A stretch of 64,000 bases of DNA, taken from Acinetobacter sp. ANC 4204 (GTDB lineage: Bacteria > Pseudomonadota > Gammaproteobacteria > Pseudomonadales > Moraxellaceae). Both the position numbers and the translations under genes were made by a program. The stretch lies in assembly GCF_002135205.1 (NCBI RefSeq), contig NZ_NEFZ01000010.1:124001-188000 (forward strand), read 5' to 3'. Shown here one piece after another: positions 53,307 through 63,020 of the stretch. Every line of letters begins with the position of its first letter. Within the stretch, counting starts at the first letter, position 1. Below the pieces are notes generated by a model. It saw nothing but the letters and a program-made list of their open reading frames with translations. It made no database searches and was not told where the DNA came from.

Positions 53307-54386
53307 ATGAAATTTTTTACTTGTGCATCCTGCCAAAACCAAGTCTTTTTTGCTAACTCACAATGTGTGAGTTGCCAAACTACACTCGGTTATATTGCAT
53401 CAGAAAAAGACATGGGGAGTTTTGAACAACATAGTCCCGTACTTTGGTTGGCGCTCAATGAACAATATCAAGAAAAACGCTATAAACCTTGCTATAACTA
53501 TCAGCATCATCAAGTGTGTAATTGGGTCATTCCAGCTGAAAGTAGCGATATTTACTGTGAATCATGCGTGCTTACCTATACCATCCCAAGTCTAGAGAAT
53601 CCTGATCATATCGTCTACTGGTCCCGCCTCGAACATGCTAAACGCCGTTTTTTATATTTAATGCAACGTCTTAATATTATGCCGAGACCCAAATATAACG
53701 ATGATGACCGTTCTGGGCTACGCTTTAATTTTTTAATGCCAGAACAAGGTCTGCCTGTGCTGACTGGACATGCCAATGGTGTCATTACTCTCAATGCCAG
53801 TGAAGCAGATGTTATTTATCGTGAAACCACACGTATTAAAATGGGGGAAAATTATCGAACACTTTTGGGTCACTTTCGCCATGAAAGTGGGCATTATTAT
53901 TTTGATCTCATTAAATCGCTCCACCCTGAACTGGTCGATGAATTTCGTCAGTTTTTTGGTGATGAACGCCAAGACTATAACGAAGCACTACGACGTCACT
54001 ATGAAGATGGCCCACCACAAAACTGGGATAAATTTTATGTGAGCTCCTATGCCAGTACACACCCATGGGAAGATTGGGCAGAAACATGGGCGCATTATTT
54101 ACATATGATGGATACGTTAGAAACCGCTTACTACGCAGGTTTAATTGTTCGAAACAACAGGAAAGACGAGAATGACTTAGCCTTTTATGAGAACCCCATA
54201 GGCGCTCAAGATTTTGATCTACTACTGAAACAATGGATGACACTAACCTTTAATTTGAATGCTTTGAATCGGAGCATGGGGTTAGAGGATGCCTATCCTT
54301 TTACCTTGTCCAATCCAGTACTCGATAAATTACGGTTTATTCATAAACATGTGTTGGGTAAAGCGTTTCATCTCGAAATAACTTGA
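53307..54386 (+). CDS. Putative zinc-binding metallopeptidase (PF15887-like)
   Basis: This 359-residue cytoplasmic protein begins with a zinc ribbon (CASCQ, Cys6/Cys9 and CVSC, Cys20/Cys23), followed by further cysteine pairs near residues 62-87. The peptidase motif HESGH is at 192-196. DWAETWAHYLHMMDT contributes the usual distal ligands. The family has been named putative zinc-binding metallopeptidase, and its substrates are unknown. The gene stands alone. Confidence 0.85.
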   Translation: MKFFTCASCQNQVFFANSQCVSCQTTLGYIASEKDMGSFEQHSPVLWLALNEQYQEKRYKPCYNYQHHQVCNWVIPAESSDIYCESCVLTYTIPSLENPDHIVYWSRLEHAKRRFLYLMQRLNIMPRPKYNDDDRSGLRFNFLMPEQGLPVLTGHANGVITLNASEADVIYRETTRIKMGENYRTLLGHFRHESGHYYFDLIKSLHPELVDEFRQFFGDERQDYNEALRRHYEDGPPQNWDKFYVSSYASTHPWEDWAETWAHYLHMMDTLETAYYAGLIVRNNRKDENDLAFYENPIGAQDFDLLLKQWMTLTFNLNALNRSMGLEDAYPFTLSNPVLDKLRFIHKHVLGKAFHLEIT

Positions 54387-54503
54387 ACCTAAACCCTAAA
54401 ACCAAATATGAAATAGTTAAATGATCACATCACGAACTTTGATGTATCTCAGTAATAATTGTCATAAAATAAAAGACATGTTTAGCCTATATAGATAACT
54501 GCC

Positions 54504-56453
54504 GTGCTAAAAACTATGCTTTCACAAAGACATCATGCTTTACCACGGTCTTTTATTTTAGGATTAATTATTGCTTTATTCCCTGCCTGCCAGTTGGTCA
54601 AAGTTAAAGAAAAAACCATTCACCAATCCATTCGTAATAAGTCGGAAAATATATTAACGCATGACCAATTAAGTACCGAAACCCTAAGTTTATTAAAACT
54701 ACTTAGCCTGACTCCACAACAATGCACTGCTAAATTGGAAATATGTTTAAACCGCTTAAATCAACAAAATACTATTGCTGTTGATGAACGTTATGCAGCA
54801 TTAAGTGAACTATATTTAGCCCAAGCATTACAGCTATCAAAGCAAAGAGACTGTACCCAATCAGAGACCTCGAGTGAGAATCCTTGCTTGCAGAATAGCC
54901 TAGAAGCATTTGACCAAAGCTTACGCTATAGCTATGTATACTTATTTAAAATGCAAGAAAGCCCGAGTACCCGCGTTTTTGATCAAAGACAAATGCATGT
55001 CAGAAGCTTTTATAATGTTGCATTATCACGTCTCATTACTACGGCGTACCACACGCAGCCTTTTCAGCAAGTTCCTTCGCAACTCAACATAAAAAAAAGC
55101 AGATACCTCATAAGCTTAGAACACTATCCCGAACTCAAAAATAAAGGTATTGAACGAGTTCAATCAAGTTATAATTTAAATTTCTCAGGCTTCTATCAAG
55201 TCAACCGTCAAGATGGTCTTGGTGCAGAGTTTGTGGTCGCTACAGCGTCGGAACCACCCGCTAAAAATGATTTTATCCTTGACCCTATATTGTTTTATCA
55301 AAATCAGCGCAATCCAAATATACATTCTGCACAATATTTGTCTGTCACTGCTACAGCACAGCCCCAAAATGCAGAAAGTGATATTGAAAATATCCTCAAC
55401 GGAACAGCTACTTTTGAGATTGAGTTATTTAATCCATATACACAAAAGTACGTTGAAATTAACCAACAAAAATACATCCTCACGGCAAATTATTCCGTAC
55501 CTTTTGCCTATTGGTTAGCTGAAAATAAGTTAGGCTCAACAGGTTATTTAACCTTACTTGATCGAACGGAACGCTTACGCATGCCGCATGTCTATATGCT
55601 TGAACCGTATCAACCAAATAAGAAAATTATTATCCTCATTCATGGCTTAGCCAGCAGTCCTGAAACATGGATCAACCTGACCAATAACATTTTAGGTGAC
55701 AAAGTCTTACGTGAAAACTTTCAAGTTTGGCAGGTATTCTATTCGACCAATATGCCCATTTTTGAAAGTCGCTATCAAATTCACGCCCTACTCAAACAAG
55801 CCTTTGCACAAGTTAAACCTAACTCTCGTTCAGCCAGTGATGCTGTGTTGATTGGACATAGTATGGGAGGCGTGATTAGTCGTTTATTGATCAGTGAGCA
55901 AGATATTTCGGAACAAGTGATTCCACTTTTAAACTATGAACAATACATTCGCTTGCAACAGTATCCTATTATCAAAGACCGTTTTCAATTCCACTCAGAC
56001 TTACCTATTGGACGTGCAGTATTTATTGCTGCACCTCACCGTGGCAGTGAACTGTCCGATCGCTGGTATATGGGGGTAGTGAAAAAAATGGTGAAGCTAC
56101 CAATCACTTTTTTTAACCAAGTTGATATGCAGTTGAATGGCAGCTCTAGCACTAAAGGTATGGTGCAATCAGGACCAGATGACTTAAGTCCAAAGTCCCG
56201 TTTTATGACGTTGACCCATAACATCATGCCTGTTTCCACCATTCCCTATCATTCGATTATGGGTAACTACCGTCAGACCAATGATACACGTGAAATGAGT
56301 GATGGTATTGTGCCCTATTCGAGTTCACATTTAGACCATGCTGTATCTGAAAAAATTATTAAAGCGAAGCATTCAGTACATGAAGAAGCAGAGACCTTAT
56401 TGGAGTTACGTCGTATTTTAAGACTGCACCTTGAACAAAACCCAAACAGATAA
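54504..56453 (+). CDS. Lipoprotein alpha/beta hydrolase (lipase-like)
   Basis: This 649-residue exported hydrolase has a lipoprotein-type signal (ALFPAC). The start may be GTG 54504 or the ATG at 54516; neither has a good ribosome-binding site. A long N-terminal region without known domains (about 40-370) precedes an alpha/beta hydrolase domain: IILIHGLASSPETWINL, nucleophile elbow LIGHSMGGVISRLL, DGIVPYSSSHLDHA, and the probable catalytic histidine in KHSVHEEAE. It probably acts on lipids or esters at the cell envelope. Substrate unknown. Confidence 0.8.
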   Translation: MLKTMLSQRHHALPRSFILGLIIALFPACQLVKVKEKTIHQSIRNKSENILTHDQLSTETLSLLKLLSLTPQQCTAKLEICLNRLNQQNTIAVDERYAALSELYLAQALQLSKQRDCTQSETSSENPCLQNSLEAFDQSLRYSYVYLFKMQESPSTRVFDQRQMHVRSFYNVALSRLITTAYHTQPFQQVPSQLNIKKSRYLISLEHYPELKNKGIERVQSSYNLNFSGFYQVNRQDGLGAEFVVATASEPPAKNDFILDPILFYQNQRNPNIHSAQYLSVTATAQPQNAESDIENILNGTATFEIELFNPYTQKYVEINQQKYILTANYSVPFAYWLAENKLGSTGYLTLLDRTERLRMPHVYMLEPYQPNKKIIILIHGLASSPETWINLTNNILGDKVLRENFQVWQVFYSTNMPIFESRYQIHALLKQAFAQVKPNSRSASDAVLIGHSMGGVISRLLISEQDISEQVIPLLNYEQYIRLQQYPIIKDRFQFHSDLPIGRAVFIAAPHRGSELSDRWYMGVVKKMVKLPITFFNQVDMQLNGSSSTKGMVQSGPDDLSPKSRFMTLTHNIMPVSTIPYHSIMGNYRQTNDTREMSDGIVPYSSSHLDHAVSEKIIKAKHSVHEEAETLLELRRILRLHLEQNPNR

Positions 56454-56571
56454 TCAATACTGCTAAGTTTTTGATATAATTATCTTATTTTAGAAAATAT
56501 AGCCAAGCTTAAATAAGTAAATGCTTTAACACTTTTTTGAATATTTTCGCTCTAGCAAGGAATACAGCACA

Positions 56572-57726
56572 ATGCTTCCATTCCCCATTCAGCACCGACT
56601 GGCTGGTTTTTACTTCTTTTATTATTCCATTGTAGGCACATTCATGCCGTTTTGGAGTTTATATCTCGAAGATCAAGGCTTTAACTACAGTGAAATCGGT
56701 ATTCTTTCATCCATTGCCATTATTACCCGTTTTTTTGCCCCGTTTATTTGGGGTTGGATTGCAGATAAATCAGGGAAACGGATGCTCTTAGTCCGAGTTG
56801 CTACATGGATGGAAGCTTGTATTTGGTTCATGATTTTTATCATTCCAAACTCCTTTCAAGCCGTTGCTCTGCTCATGCTAATTTTTAGTTTTTTCCAAAA
56901 TGCAATTTTAGCTCAATTTGAAGGTGTTACCCTATTTTGGCTCGGAGAACAACGGAGTGCATTATATGGAAAAGTCCGGAAATGGGGTTCTATTGGTTTT
57001 ATAGTCGGTGTGTTTGGTATTGGTGCATTATTAGAAATAATTCCAATTTCTATGCTGCCCATACTACTACTATGTATTTCTTTTTTGGCTTTTCTTTGGT
57101 CGTTTAGCATTCGTGAGCCAACCACAGCTCCCAATTCTCAAAAGCACCTTGAGCCACTCTTACCTATCTTAAAAAAGCCTGTCGTAGCCGCATTTTTTAG
57201 CATTGAATTTATTCTACTTTTTTCACATGCCCCATTTTATAGTTTCTATAGCAACTATTTAAAACAAACAGGCTATTCAACCACTGAAATTGGTTTTTTA
57301 TGGTCAGTGGGCGTCATGGCTGAAATTATTATGTTTGCCGTTGCTCAGGTGTTTTTCAAACGTTTTTCATGGCGGCTCCTTGTTTCTGTTTGCCTCATTC
57401 TCACGGCGCTACGCTGGTTTTTGATAGGTTCTTTTCCACAAATCTTCACGATTCAATTTTTAGCACAAACCATTCATGCCTTTAGTTTTGGTTTATTCCA
57501 TTTGATTGCTATGCGCATCATTTTCCAAAATTTTAGTTTAGGCCAACAAGGCCGTGGACAGGCACTTTATAGCACCATGTGGGGCCTTGGTGTCGCATCA
57601 GGCAGTATTCTTGCAGGACATTATTGGAGCATTCTATCAGGCGAATATATTTTTATTTTGGCTGGTATTGCCGTCTTATTCGGGCTGTCTTTGGTAATCT
57701 TTCTGCCCAAAGAAGTACAAGCTTAA
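56572..57726 (+). CDS. MFS transporter (HcaT/LacY-like)
   Basis: This 384-residue transporter of the major facilitator superfamily has about twelve hydrophobic helices. The first helices read GFYFFYYSIVGTFMPFWSLYLED, and the loop motif GWIADKSGKRMLL follows. It resembles the MFS_1-like/HcaT group used for aromatic acids or nucleosides. It stands alone, facing the amidase gene across a short gap. No substrate can be named. Confidence 0.85.
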   Translation: MLPFPIQHRLAGFYFFYYSIVGTFMPFWSLYLEDQGFNYSEIGILSSIAIITRFFAPFIWGWIADKSGKRMLLVRVATWMEACIWFMIFIIPNSFQAVALLMLIFSFFQNAILAQFEGVTLFWLGEQRSALYGKVRKWGSIGFIVGVFGIGALLEIIPISMLPILLLCISFLAFLWSFSIREPTTAPNSQKHLEPLLPILKKPVVAAFFSIEFILLFSHAPFYSFYSNYLKQTGYSTTEIGFLWSVGVMAEIIMFAVAQVFFKRFSWRLLVSVCLILTALRWFLIGSFPQIFTIQFLAQTIHAFSFGLFHLIAMRIIFQNFSLGQQGRGQALYSTMWGLGVASGSILAGHYWSILSGEYIFILAGIAVLFGLSLVIFLPKEVQA

Positions 57727-57779
57727 GCCACTTTTTGAGCGACACTTATAGCTTGGGTAGTTAAACTAACATAGCCTTT

Positions 57780-59270
57780 CTATACGTGGATCTCTCGATA
57801 TCTATGGAACCATGGTTGAGTTTGTTCAAGTTGATTGGCCAATTGTAGTAGCAAGTCTTCACGGGCAAAAGGCGCAATAAACTGCGAACCAAGCGGTAGG
57901 TTATCAGCATTCCAATACAAAGGTACAGACATTGCGGGTAAGCCTGTAATATTTGCCAGTTGTGTAAAAGGCACCCAAAGCAGATTATCTTTTACAATTT
58001 TATCTACCAACTTCCCTTGAGCGAGCAAATGCACCTTACCGACTTTAAGTAGGCTTTTTAGAATCGGCTTTTGCCATAAAGGTGTAGAAACTTGTCCATT
58101 TTTGGGCGCGACTGAAGCAGTTGCAGGAGTTAAATAAAGATCATAATGGTCAAAGAATTGGTTCATACGAGTCACATATATTCCCCAATGATTCAGGTTA
58201 TGAATATATTCTAAGGCTGTTGTTTTCGCACCAAAGGCAGCCAGAGTTAAAGAATCCAACTCGAAATCGCCTGCTGTTGTTGGGACTTGTTGTTTGATCT
58301 GCTCTAACATATACGAAAATTGACTGAACCATGTCGTGATAAAGTCGCGGGCCAATGCCATACCATCAATTTCAGGTTGTGCTTCAACTACTGTATGCCC
58401 TAATGACTCCAACAAATGTGCCGTATGCTGTACAGCAGCAATAGCATCTTTAGATACTGTAGTTCCAATAGGAGACTGCGTACAAAATGCAATTTTAAGT
58501 TTTTTTACTGGCTGCTGTAGACAGGCCAAATAGCTTTGGCCGGGCTGTTCAATTTTAAACAATGAGCTATGTTCCGCACCGTGCGTTGCATCAAGCATTG
58601 CAGCACTATCTCGCACAGTTTTCGCCAATACATGCTGTATGGCTGCACCATGCATTGCTTCACTCATATCTGGACCCCACGGCGTACGTCCACGACTTGG
58701 TTTAAGACCGAATAAACCACAATATGATGCAGGGATCCGAATTGATCCTCCCCCATCACCTGCACCAGCAATCGGTACAATCCCTGCTGCAACGGCCGAA
58801 GCAGAACCACCAGATGATCCACCACTATTATGTTTTAAATTCCATGGATTACAACAACTACCCCAAGCATCAGGTTCAGTAATCCCTTTAATACCAAATT
58901 CAGGCGTATTGGTACGTCCAAAGGTCAAGATCCCAGCTTTCTCCCAGCGGTTCACTATTTCTGCATTGTGCTGTGCAATATACCCCGTTCGTTTAAAGGC
59001 TTGGCACCCATAAGAGGTGGGATAACCCGCATATTCCTGAAATAAATCTTTAACTAAAAATGGTACACCAGCAAATGGCCCAGATAACACATTCTGAGCG
59101 CGCTTTTTAGCATAATCATGCATGGGAATAATAATGGCATTTAAGGCTGGATTAACTTGCTGACTGCGCTCAATCGCAAGTTGTAATAATTCAGCAGGAT
59201 GGACTTGTTTTTGTGCAACTAACTCAGCCAATCCTAAAGCATCGTATTGTAGGTATTCAGAAAAAATCAT
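57780..59270 (-). CDS. Amidase signature family hydrolase
   Basis: This 496-residue amidase-signature enzyme has the Ser-cisSer-Lys triad visible: Lys74 (PFLVKDLF), cis-Ser152 in GGSSGGSASAVAAG, and nucleophile Ser176 in GDGGGSIRIPAS. It resembles 6-aminohexanoate-cyclic-dimer hydrolase-like amidases. It is monocistronic, with no catabolic neighbours to suggest a natural amide. Function beyond amide hydrolysis is open. Confidence 0.88.
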   Translation of the reverse strand: MIFSEYLQYDALGLAELVAQKQVHPAELLQLAIERSQQVNPALNAIIIPMHDYAKKRAQNVLSGPFAGVPFLVKDLFQEYAGYPTSYGCQAFKRTGYIAQHNAEIVNRWEKAGILTFGRTNTPEFGIKGITEPDAWGSCCNPWNLKHNSGGSSGGSASAVAAGIVPIAGAGDGGGSIRIPASYCGLFGLKPSRGRTPWGPDMSEAMHGAAIQHVLAKTVRDSAAMLDATHGAEHSSLFKIEQPGQSYLACLQQPVKKLKIAFCTQSPIGTTVSKDAIAAVQHTAHLLESLGHTVVEAQPEIDGMALARDFITTWFSQFSYMLEQIKQQVPTTAGDFELDSLTLAAFGAKTTALEYIHNLNHWGIYVTRMNQFFDHYDLYLTPATASVAPKNGQVSTPLWQKPILKSLLKVGKVHLLAQGKLVDKIVKDNLLWVPFTQLANITGLPAMSVPLYWNADNLPLGSQFIAPFAREDLLLQLANQLEQTQPWFHRYREIHV

Positions 59271-59322
59271 TGTGATCCAAATATATAATTCTTATTGTTA
59301 TCTAGTTTTACCTGCTTTTAGA

Positions 59323-60753
59323 TTAAGAGGCAATACGTACTTGGTTCCGCCCTAATGTTTTCGCTTGGTAAAGCGCCCGATCTGCCTGATTTAAAATACT
59401 CTGTAGACTATTTTGCGTTGGTAGCACCTGATGCACTACGCCTAAGCTCACGGTCATATTTAAAACTGCATGCGCCACTTGAGTCTTGGACAACGCTACG
59501 GCACGACAAATACGCTCTGCAATCATTTCTGCTTCAACTAAGTTCGTATTCTTCAACACCACAACAAACTCTTCTCCCCCCATACGTGCAAATAGATCTT
59601 GTTCACGCAAATTACTTTTGACCGTGGCTGCAAAGCTTTGTAGCAAAACATCTCCTATATAATGTCCATATTGATCATTCATTTTTTTAAAATGATCAAT
59701 ATCAAGCATAATAATCGTAAGCGATTTGAATTGATTTTGTTTTAGTAGATTCTCAGTTTCTGTAAAGAAAAAACGACGATTAGCCACATGAGTTAAAGGA
59801 TCATGATTGGCAAGATATAAGACTTCCTTATATAAAGCATGCCGATTTCGGCTTACGATACATAATAGCAAAGGCGCAATCATCAGCATGCACAGACCAA
59901 TTCTTACGGACATTGACGTTGCCAAAAAATTATCTGCAGTTCGTGAAATATAATAGGTTGTTAAACTATGATATAGCACCAAGCAGACCGTACTATTAAT
60001 TACACTGACGTAAAATAAATTATAACTCAAGGCCGCCCAAATCAACCCTGCTAAAGGAAAAAGCAAAGCGCCTGGACCAAAGAAAATATGTGTACAAGCC
60101 ACAGAAACAATAACAGAAAATAGTGGTAATAAATCTATAAACTTTGTCTCACACTGCCTCCGATTTTTCCAAATATTGGTGAACTTTTTCCCAGTCGGGA
60201 ACGTAAGCATCAATGGTAAAATAGAGATACAATTTAAGACTTCACCCGTCCACCAAATATAAAACTCAGACCAAGAGTCATCTGCCGTCATAAATGTATG
60301 TGGCATATGTGGAACAACGGTCACAGCAAAAATCGCACTAAAGAAACAGCCAATAAATATACAGACTAAAAATAAATAAAGAAAATTTAATCCTTTATTA
60401 TCAGAACGATAATCTATTTGTAAATATTGAATAAAAAACAGAGAGACACTGACTGTAATAAAATTGGCAACAGTTAATGCTAAAGTTAGTTCAAAATGGT
60501 TTCCCGTTACCAAGTCCGCAGACATATAACCAATAAAAGCGCCTATCCATCCCCCCAGATTTCTTAACTGAGGAAATCTTAAAAACAAGCCGATGAGTAC
60601 AGCATTGGCGGGCCAAAAATAAGCAAAATATGCAATCGGTCGTGTCAGTATTCCAAGCAAACAACAGACAAAAATGACCAAAGCAATCAATGCACATGCG
60701 CGGCCATGCTGTTTAAAGTTAAATGGTACTTCTGTTAGCTTTCCTGCGTACAA
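59323..60753 (-). CDS. Membrane diguanylate cyclase (MASE1-GGDEF)
   Basis: This 476-residue protein starts at TTG 60753, with an AGGG site 8 nt upstream. An N-terminal MASE1-type sensor (residues about 15-305, roughly eight membrane helices) is joined to a GGDEF domain. The active motif GGEEF is at 392-396, preceded by the inhibitory-site RxxD (REQD, 383-386). Both are intact, so it should make cyclic di-GMP and be product-inhibited. No phosphodiesterase is near. Confidence 0.9.
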   Translation of the reverse strand: MYAGKLTEVPFNFKQHGRACALIALVIFVCCLLGILTRPIAYFAYFWPANAVLIGLFLRFPQLRNLGGWIGAFIGYMSADLVTGNHFELTLALTVANFITVSVSLFFIQYLQIDYRSDNKGLNFLYLFLVCIFIGCFFSAIFAVTVVPHMPHTFMTADDSWSEFYIWWTGEVLNCISILPLMLTFPTGKKFTNIWKNRRQCETKFIDLLPLFSVIVSVACTHIFFGPGALLFPLAGLIWAALSYNLFYVSVINSTVCLVLYHSLTTYYISRTADNFLATSMSVRIGLCMLMIAPLLLCIVSRNRHALYKEVLYLANHDPLTHVANRRFFFTETENLLKQNQFKSLTIIMLDIDHFKKMNDQYGHYIGDVLLQSFAATVKSNLREQDLFARMGGEEFVVVLKNTNLVEAEMIAERICRAVALSKTQVAHAVLNMTVSLGVVHQVLPTQNSLQSILNQADRALYQAKTLGRNQVRIAS

Positions 60754-60956
60754 AATATTCCCTCATGTTTACATGAGTTTAGCAACATCATGTTTTTTTA
60801 TTGTCCTTTAGACTTCAAATACTCATTGAATAGAAGTCATTTTGCATTGACAATATTTACTAAACAAACTGTATAGATTGTTAGGTGGCGTTTCAATATC
60901 ATTTTTTATTTATGCTCTAAATTTATATCATTTGTAAAAAAAAGTTGCCCATTTAA

Positions 60957-60982
60957 AAAAGCCTCCAAATCAGGAGGCTTTT
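60957..60982. terminator. Terminator after the small lipoprotein gene
   Basis: AAAAGCCTCC (60957-60966) pairs with GGAGGCTTTT (60973-60982) around a 6-nt loop, with A/T runs on both sides. It ends the 60994-61221 transcript. Confidence 0.9.
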
Positions 60983-60993
60983 CTATAGTGAAC

Positions 60994-61221
60994 TTATTTT
61001 GCTTCAGAAGCAGCTACTGGCACTGACGCACCTGCCTCCTCAGACTCTAAAGGTGCAGCATCAATCATCTCTGGACTAACTTCAATATTGGTCACTGGTG
61101 TTTCAGTTGCTGAACTTTCCACTGGCGTTTGTTCAGTCTCTTGTTTCTTGTCACTACATGCTGCAAGCGACAGCATCGTTGCAGAAGCTAAAACCACCAA
61201 AGCCATTTTCATGTTAATCAT
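60994..61221 (-). CDS. Small lipoprotein with Glu/Ala/Thr-rich tail
   Basis: This 75-residue lipoprotein has a lipobox in LSLAAC and an acidic, low-complexity mature part (TETPVTNIEVSPEM, EEAGASVPVAASE). ATG 61221 has AAGGTG upstream; ATG 61212 is also possible. It is unrecognised beyond being a small membrane-anchored disordered protein. It is flanked by terminators, hence monocistronic. Confidence 0.78.
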   Translation of the reverse strand: MINMKMALVVLASATMLSLAACSDKKQETEQTPVESSATETPVTNIEVSPEMIDAAPLESEEAGASVPVAASEAK

Positions 61222-61344
61222 TATTCACCTTCGAATTAGTCATCAATTACCTGAAACCATACTACGTATTTTTGATGCAGTTTAAAGTATTAGTTTGTGA
61301 GCAATCTTTTGAAATTAAGGCAGAATTATAACATCATTAAAGCA

Positions 61345-61387
61345 AAATGATAAAAACAAGTCCGACTTGAGTTTGTTTTTATCATTT
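61345..61387. terminator. Long AT-rich hairpin after dadA-like gene
   Basis: A 15-bp stem, AAATGATAAAAACAA (61345-61359), pairs with its inverse at 61373-61387 around a 13-nt loop. The loop itself can form a small CAAGT/ACTTG hairpin. It lies 28 nt beyond the dehydrogenase stop codon and is a probable terminator. Confidence 0.75.
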
Positions 61388-61414
61388 CTCATATAACCCA
61401 ATACAACCTTTGGC

Positions 61415-62659
61415 TTAAACAGGATAAGCTGTGGCAACCTCTTGGCTAATCATGGCTGCTGTCGCAGCAGATAGCGTCCAGCCTAAATGCCCATGTCCTG
61501 TATTAAAGAACACACGCTCTAATTTTCCACGGCGTACCACTGGCATCATATTCGGCATCATCGGTCGAAGGCCCGCCCAAGGTACCGCATGCTCTGTCGA
61601 GACTTTAAAATTACGATTAGTCCAGTCCACCAAAGGCTGAATGCGATCCGCTCGAATATCACGGTTATAGCCATTAAACTCAGCTGTTCCCGCTACACGG
61701 AATCTGTCTTTACCTAAACGTGAAGTGACGATTTTTGCACTTTCATCCAGCAAGCTTACCCATGGTGCATTTTGCTGACTCTCTTCGTCATTCAACATAA
61801 CGGTAATCGAATAACCCTTCACTGGATAGACATTGACACGTTCTTGGACTAACTCTGCCAGTTGGTAACTGCCTACACCAGCACAAACCACAACAGCATC
61901 GGCAGCCAAAATCTCAACATCATTCGGTGCCAATTCTACATTTTCAGAACTCGGTTGTAATTTCACCTCAACACCCGTCGATAGATGTTGAATATCCGTT
62001 ACATCCATCCCAAAACGGTATTTTACACCTAATCTTTGGGTGACTTCTGCCAAACCTGTGGTGTACTTATGAATATCACCCGTGGCATCACCTTCACAGT
62101 AGAATCCTGCATAATAGTCACCAGTCAGGGTCGGCTCAATTTGCTTAATTTCTTCATTGCTTACACCGCAACGTTCAAGCCCACCTTTATTCAACATATC
62201 ATTGACGCGAATAGCAACGTCATAGTCTTGTTTATTATGATAAAAATGTAAAATTCCACGCTTCTCTAAGTTAAAGTCAATTGACTCTTTTTCAGCAACT
62301 TCAAATAAGCGCTGACGAGCCAATAGAGCTAAGCGGACCGTTTCGTGGGTATTGGTCTCATAATGTTTAATATTGCCTAGAAATTCCATCAACCATGCAT
62401 ATTTATGTACACTAAAAGATGGATTCAGCAACAACGGCGCAGATTTTTGAGACATCCATTTCATGCCTTTCAGCACTGTCGATTTTTGGTTCCAAACTTC
62501 AGCATTGCATGCAGACAGTTGTCCACCATTTGCAAAAGAAGTTTCCATGGCTGGAAATAGATGACGGTCAACAACGGTCACTTGATAGCCAAGTAAACTT
62601 AATTCATACGCAGTTGTGACGCCTGTAATTCCAGCACCAATGACAACGACATGACACAT
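61415..62659 (-). CDS. dadA: D-amino acid dehydrogenase-like flavoprotein, glycine-riboswitch controlled
   Basis: This 414-residue FAD-dependent oxidoreductase of the DadA/DAO superfamily starts at ATG 62659 (MCHVVVIGAGITGV), which has AAGGAGG 7 nt upstream. The open frame continues into the riboswitch and is not the start. Its FAD motif is VVVIGAGITG, and NTGHGHLGWTLS is the C-terminal glycine-rich signature. A tandem glycine riboswitch in the leader means expression responds to glycine, so the physiological role may be oxidation of glycine or a D-amino acid made with it. DadA is the closest family name. Confidence 0.87.
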   Translation of the reverse strand: MCHVVVIGAGITGVTTAYELSLLGYQVTVVDRHLFPAMETSFANGGQLSACNAEVWNQKSTVLKGMKWMSQKSAPLLLNPSFSVHKYAWLMEFLGNIKHYETNTHETVRLALLARQRLFEVAEKESIDFNLEKRGILHFYHNKQDYDVAIRVNDMLNKGGLERCGVSNEEIKQIEPTLTGDYYAGFYCEGDATGDIHKYTTGLAEVTQRLGVKYRFGMDVTDIQHLSTGVEVKLQPSSENVELAPNDVEILAADAVVVCAGVGSYQLAELVQERVNVYPVKGYSITVMLNDEESQQNAPWVSLLDESAKIVTSRLGKDRFRVAGTAEFNGYNRDIRADRIQPLVDWTNRNFKVSTEHAVPWAGLRPMMPNMMPVVRRGKLERVFFNTGHGHLGWTLSAATAAMISQEVATAYPV

Positions 62660-62690
62660 AGACACCTCCTTTTTATTGTTTGATGTCAAA

Positions 62691-62872
62691 CCCCATCTGT
62701 CATGTGTACCTGAGAGCTTCGATCTAAAACTTCCCATGAAGCTTTAAACCATCCCCTTCGGTGAGTGATTGAACACTTCTCTCCAGAGTTTTTTCATTAT
62801 TACAGTCCTTTTGCCTGAGAGTTTCCGGGGTCGTTGCTCCTTCGGCGAATGCAGAACATTTCTCTCCTGCAA
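62691..62872 (-). promoter_or_regulatory. Tandem glycine riboswitch upstream of dadA-like gene
   Basis: On the minus strand the leader holds two copies of the gcvT-type aptamer. Aptamer 1 (about 62872-62802) has GGAGAG, CGCCGAAGGAGC and ACTCTCAGGCAAAAGGAC. Aptamer 2 (about 62788-62691) has GGAGAG, CACCGAAGGGG and GCTCTCAGGTACACATGAC. These core elements and the tandem layout are diagnostic. A short GTTTG/CAAAC hairpin (62678-62691) follows just before the ribosome-binding site and may be the switching element. Confidence 0.95.
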
Positions 62873-63020
62873 TAATGCTTATTATTCTATGAGCAATTTA
62901 TATACCATGTAATCATGAAATTTAAAACTACTCTCAAAGTATTATATTGTCGTTTATTACGATCCACATTGATCCAATATGATAATGAACTTTGCACTAT
63001 AATGGATAAATTCCTGCTTT

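Noticed and set aside
62660..62737. N-terminal extension of the DadA-like protein
   Set aside because: It is translated from the riboswitch leader; the internal ATG has a near-perfect Shine-Dalgarno and begins directly with the FAD motif.
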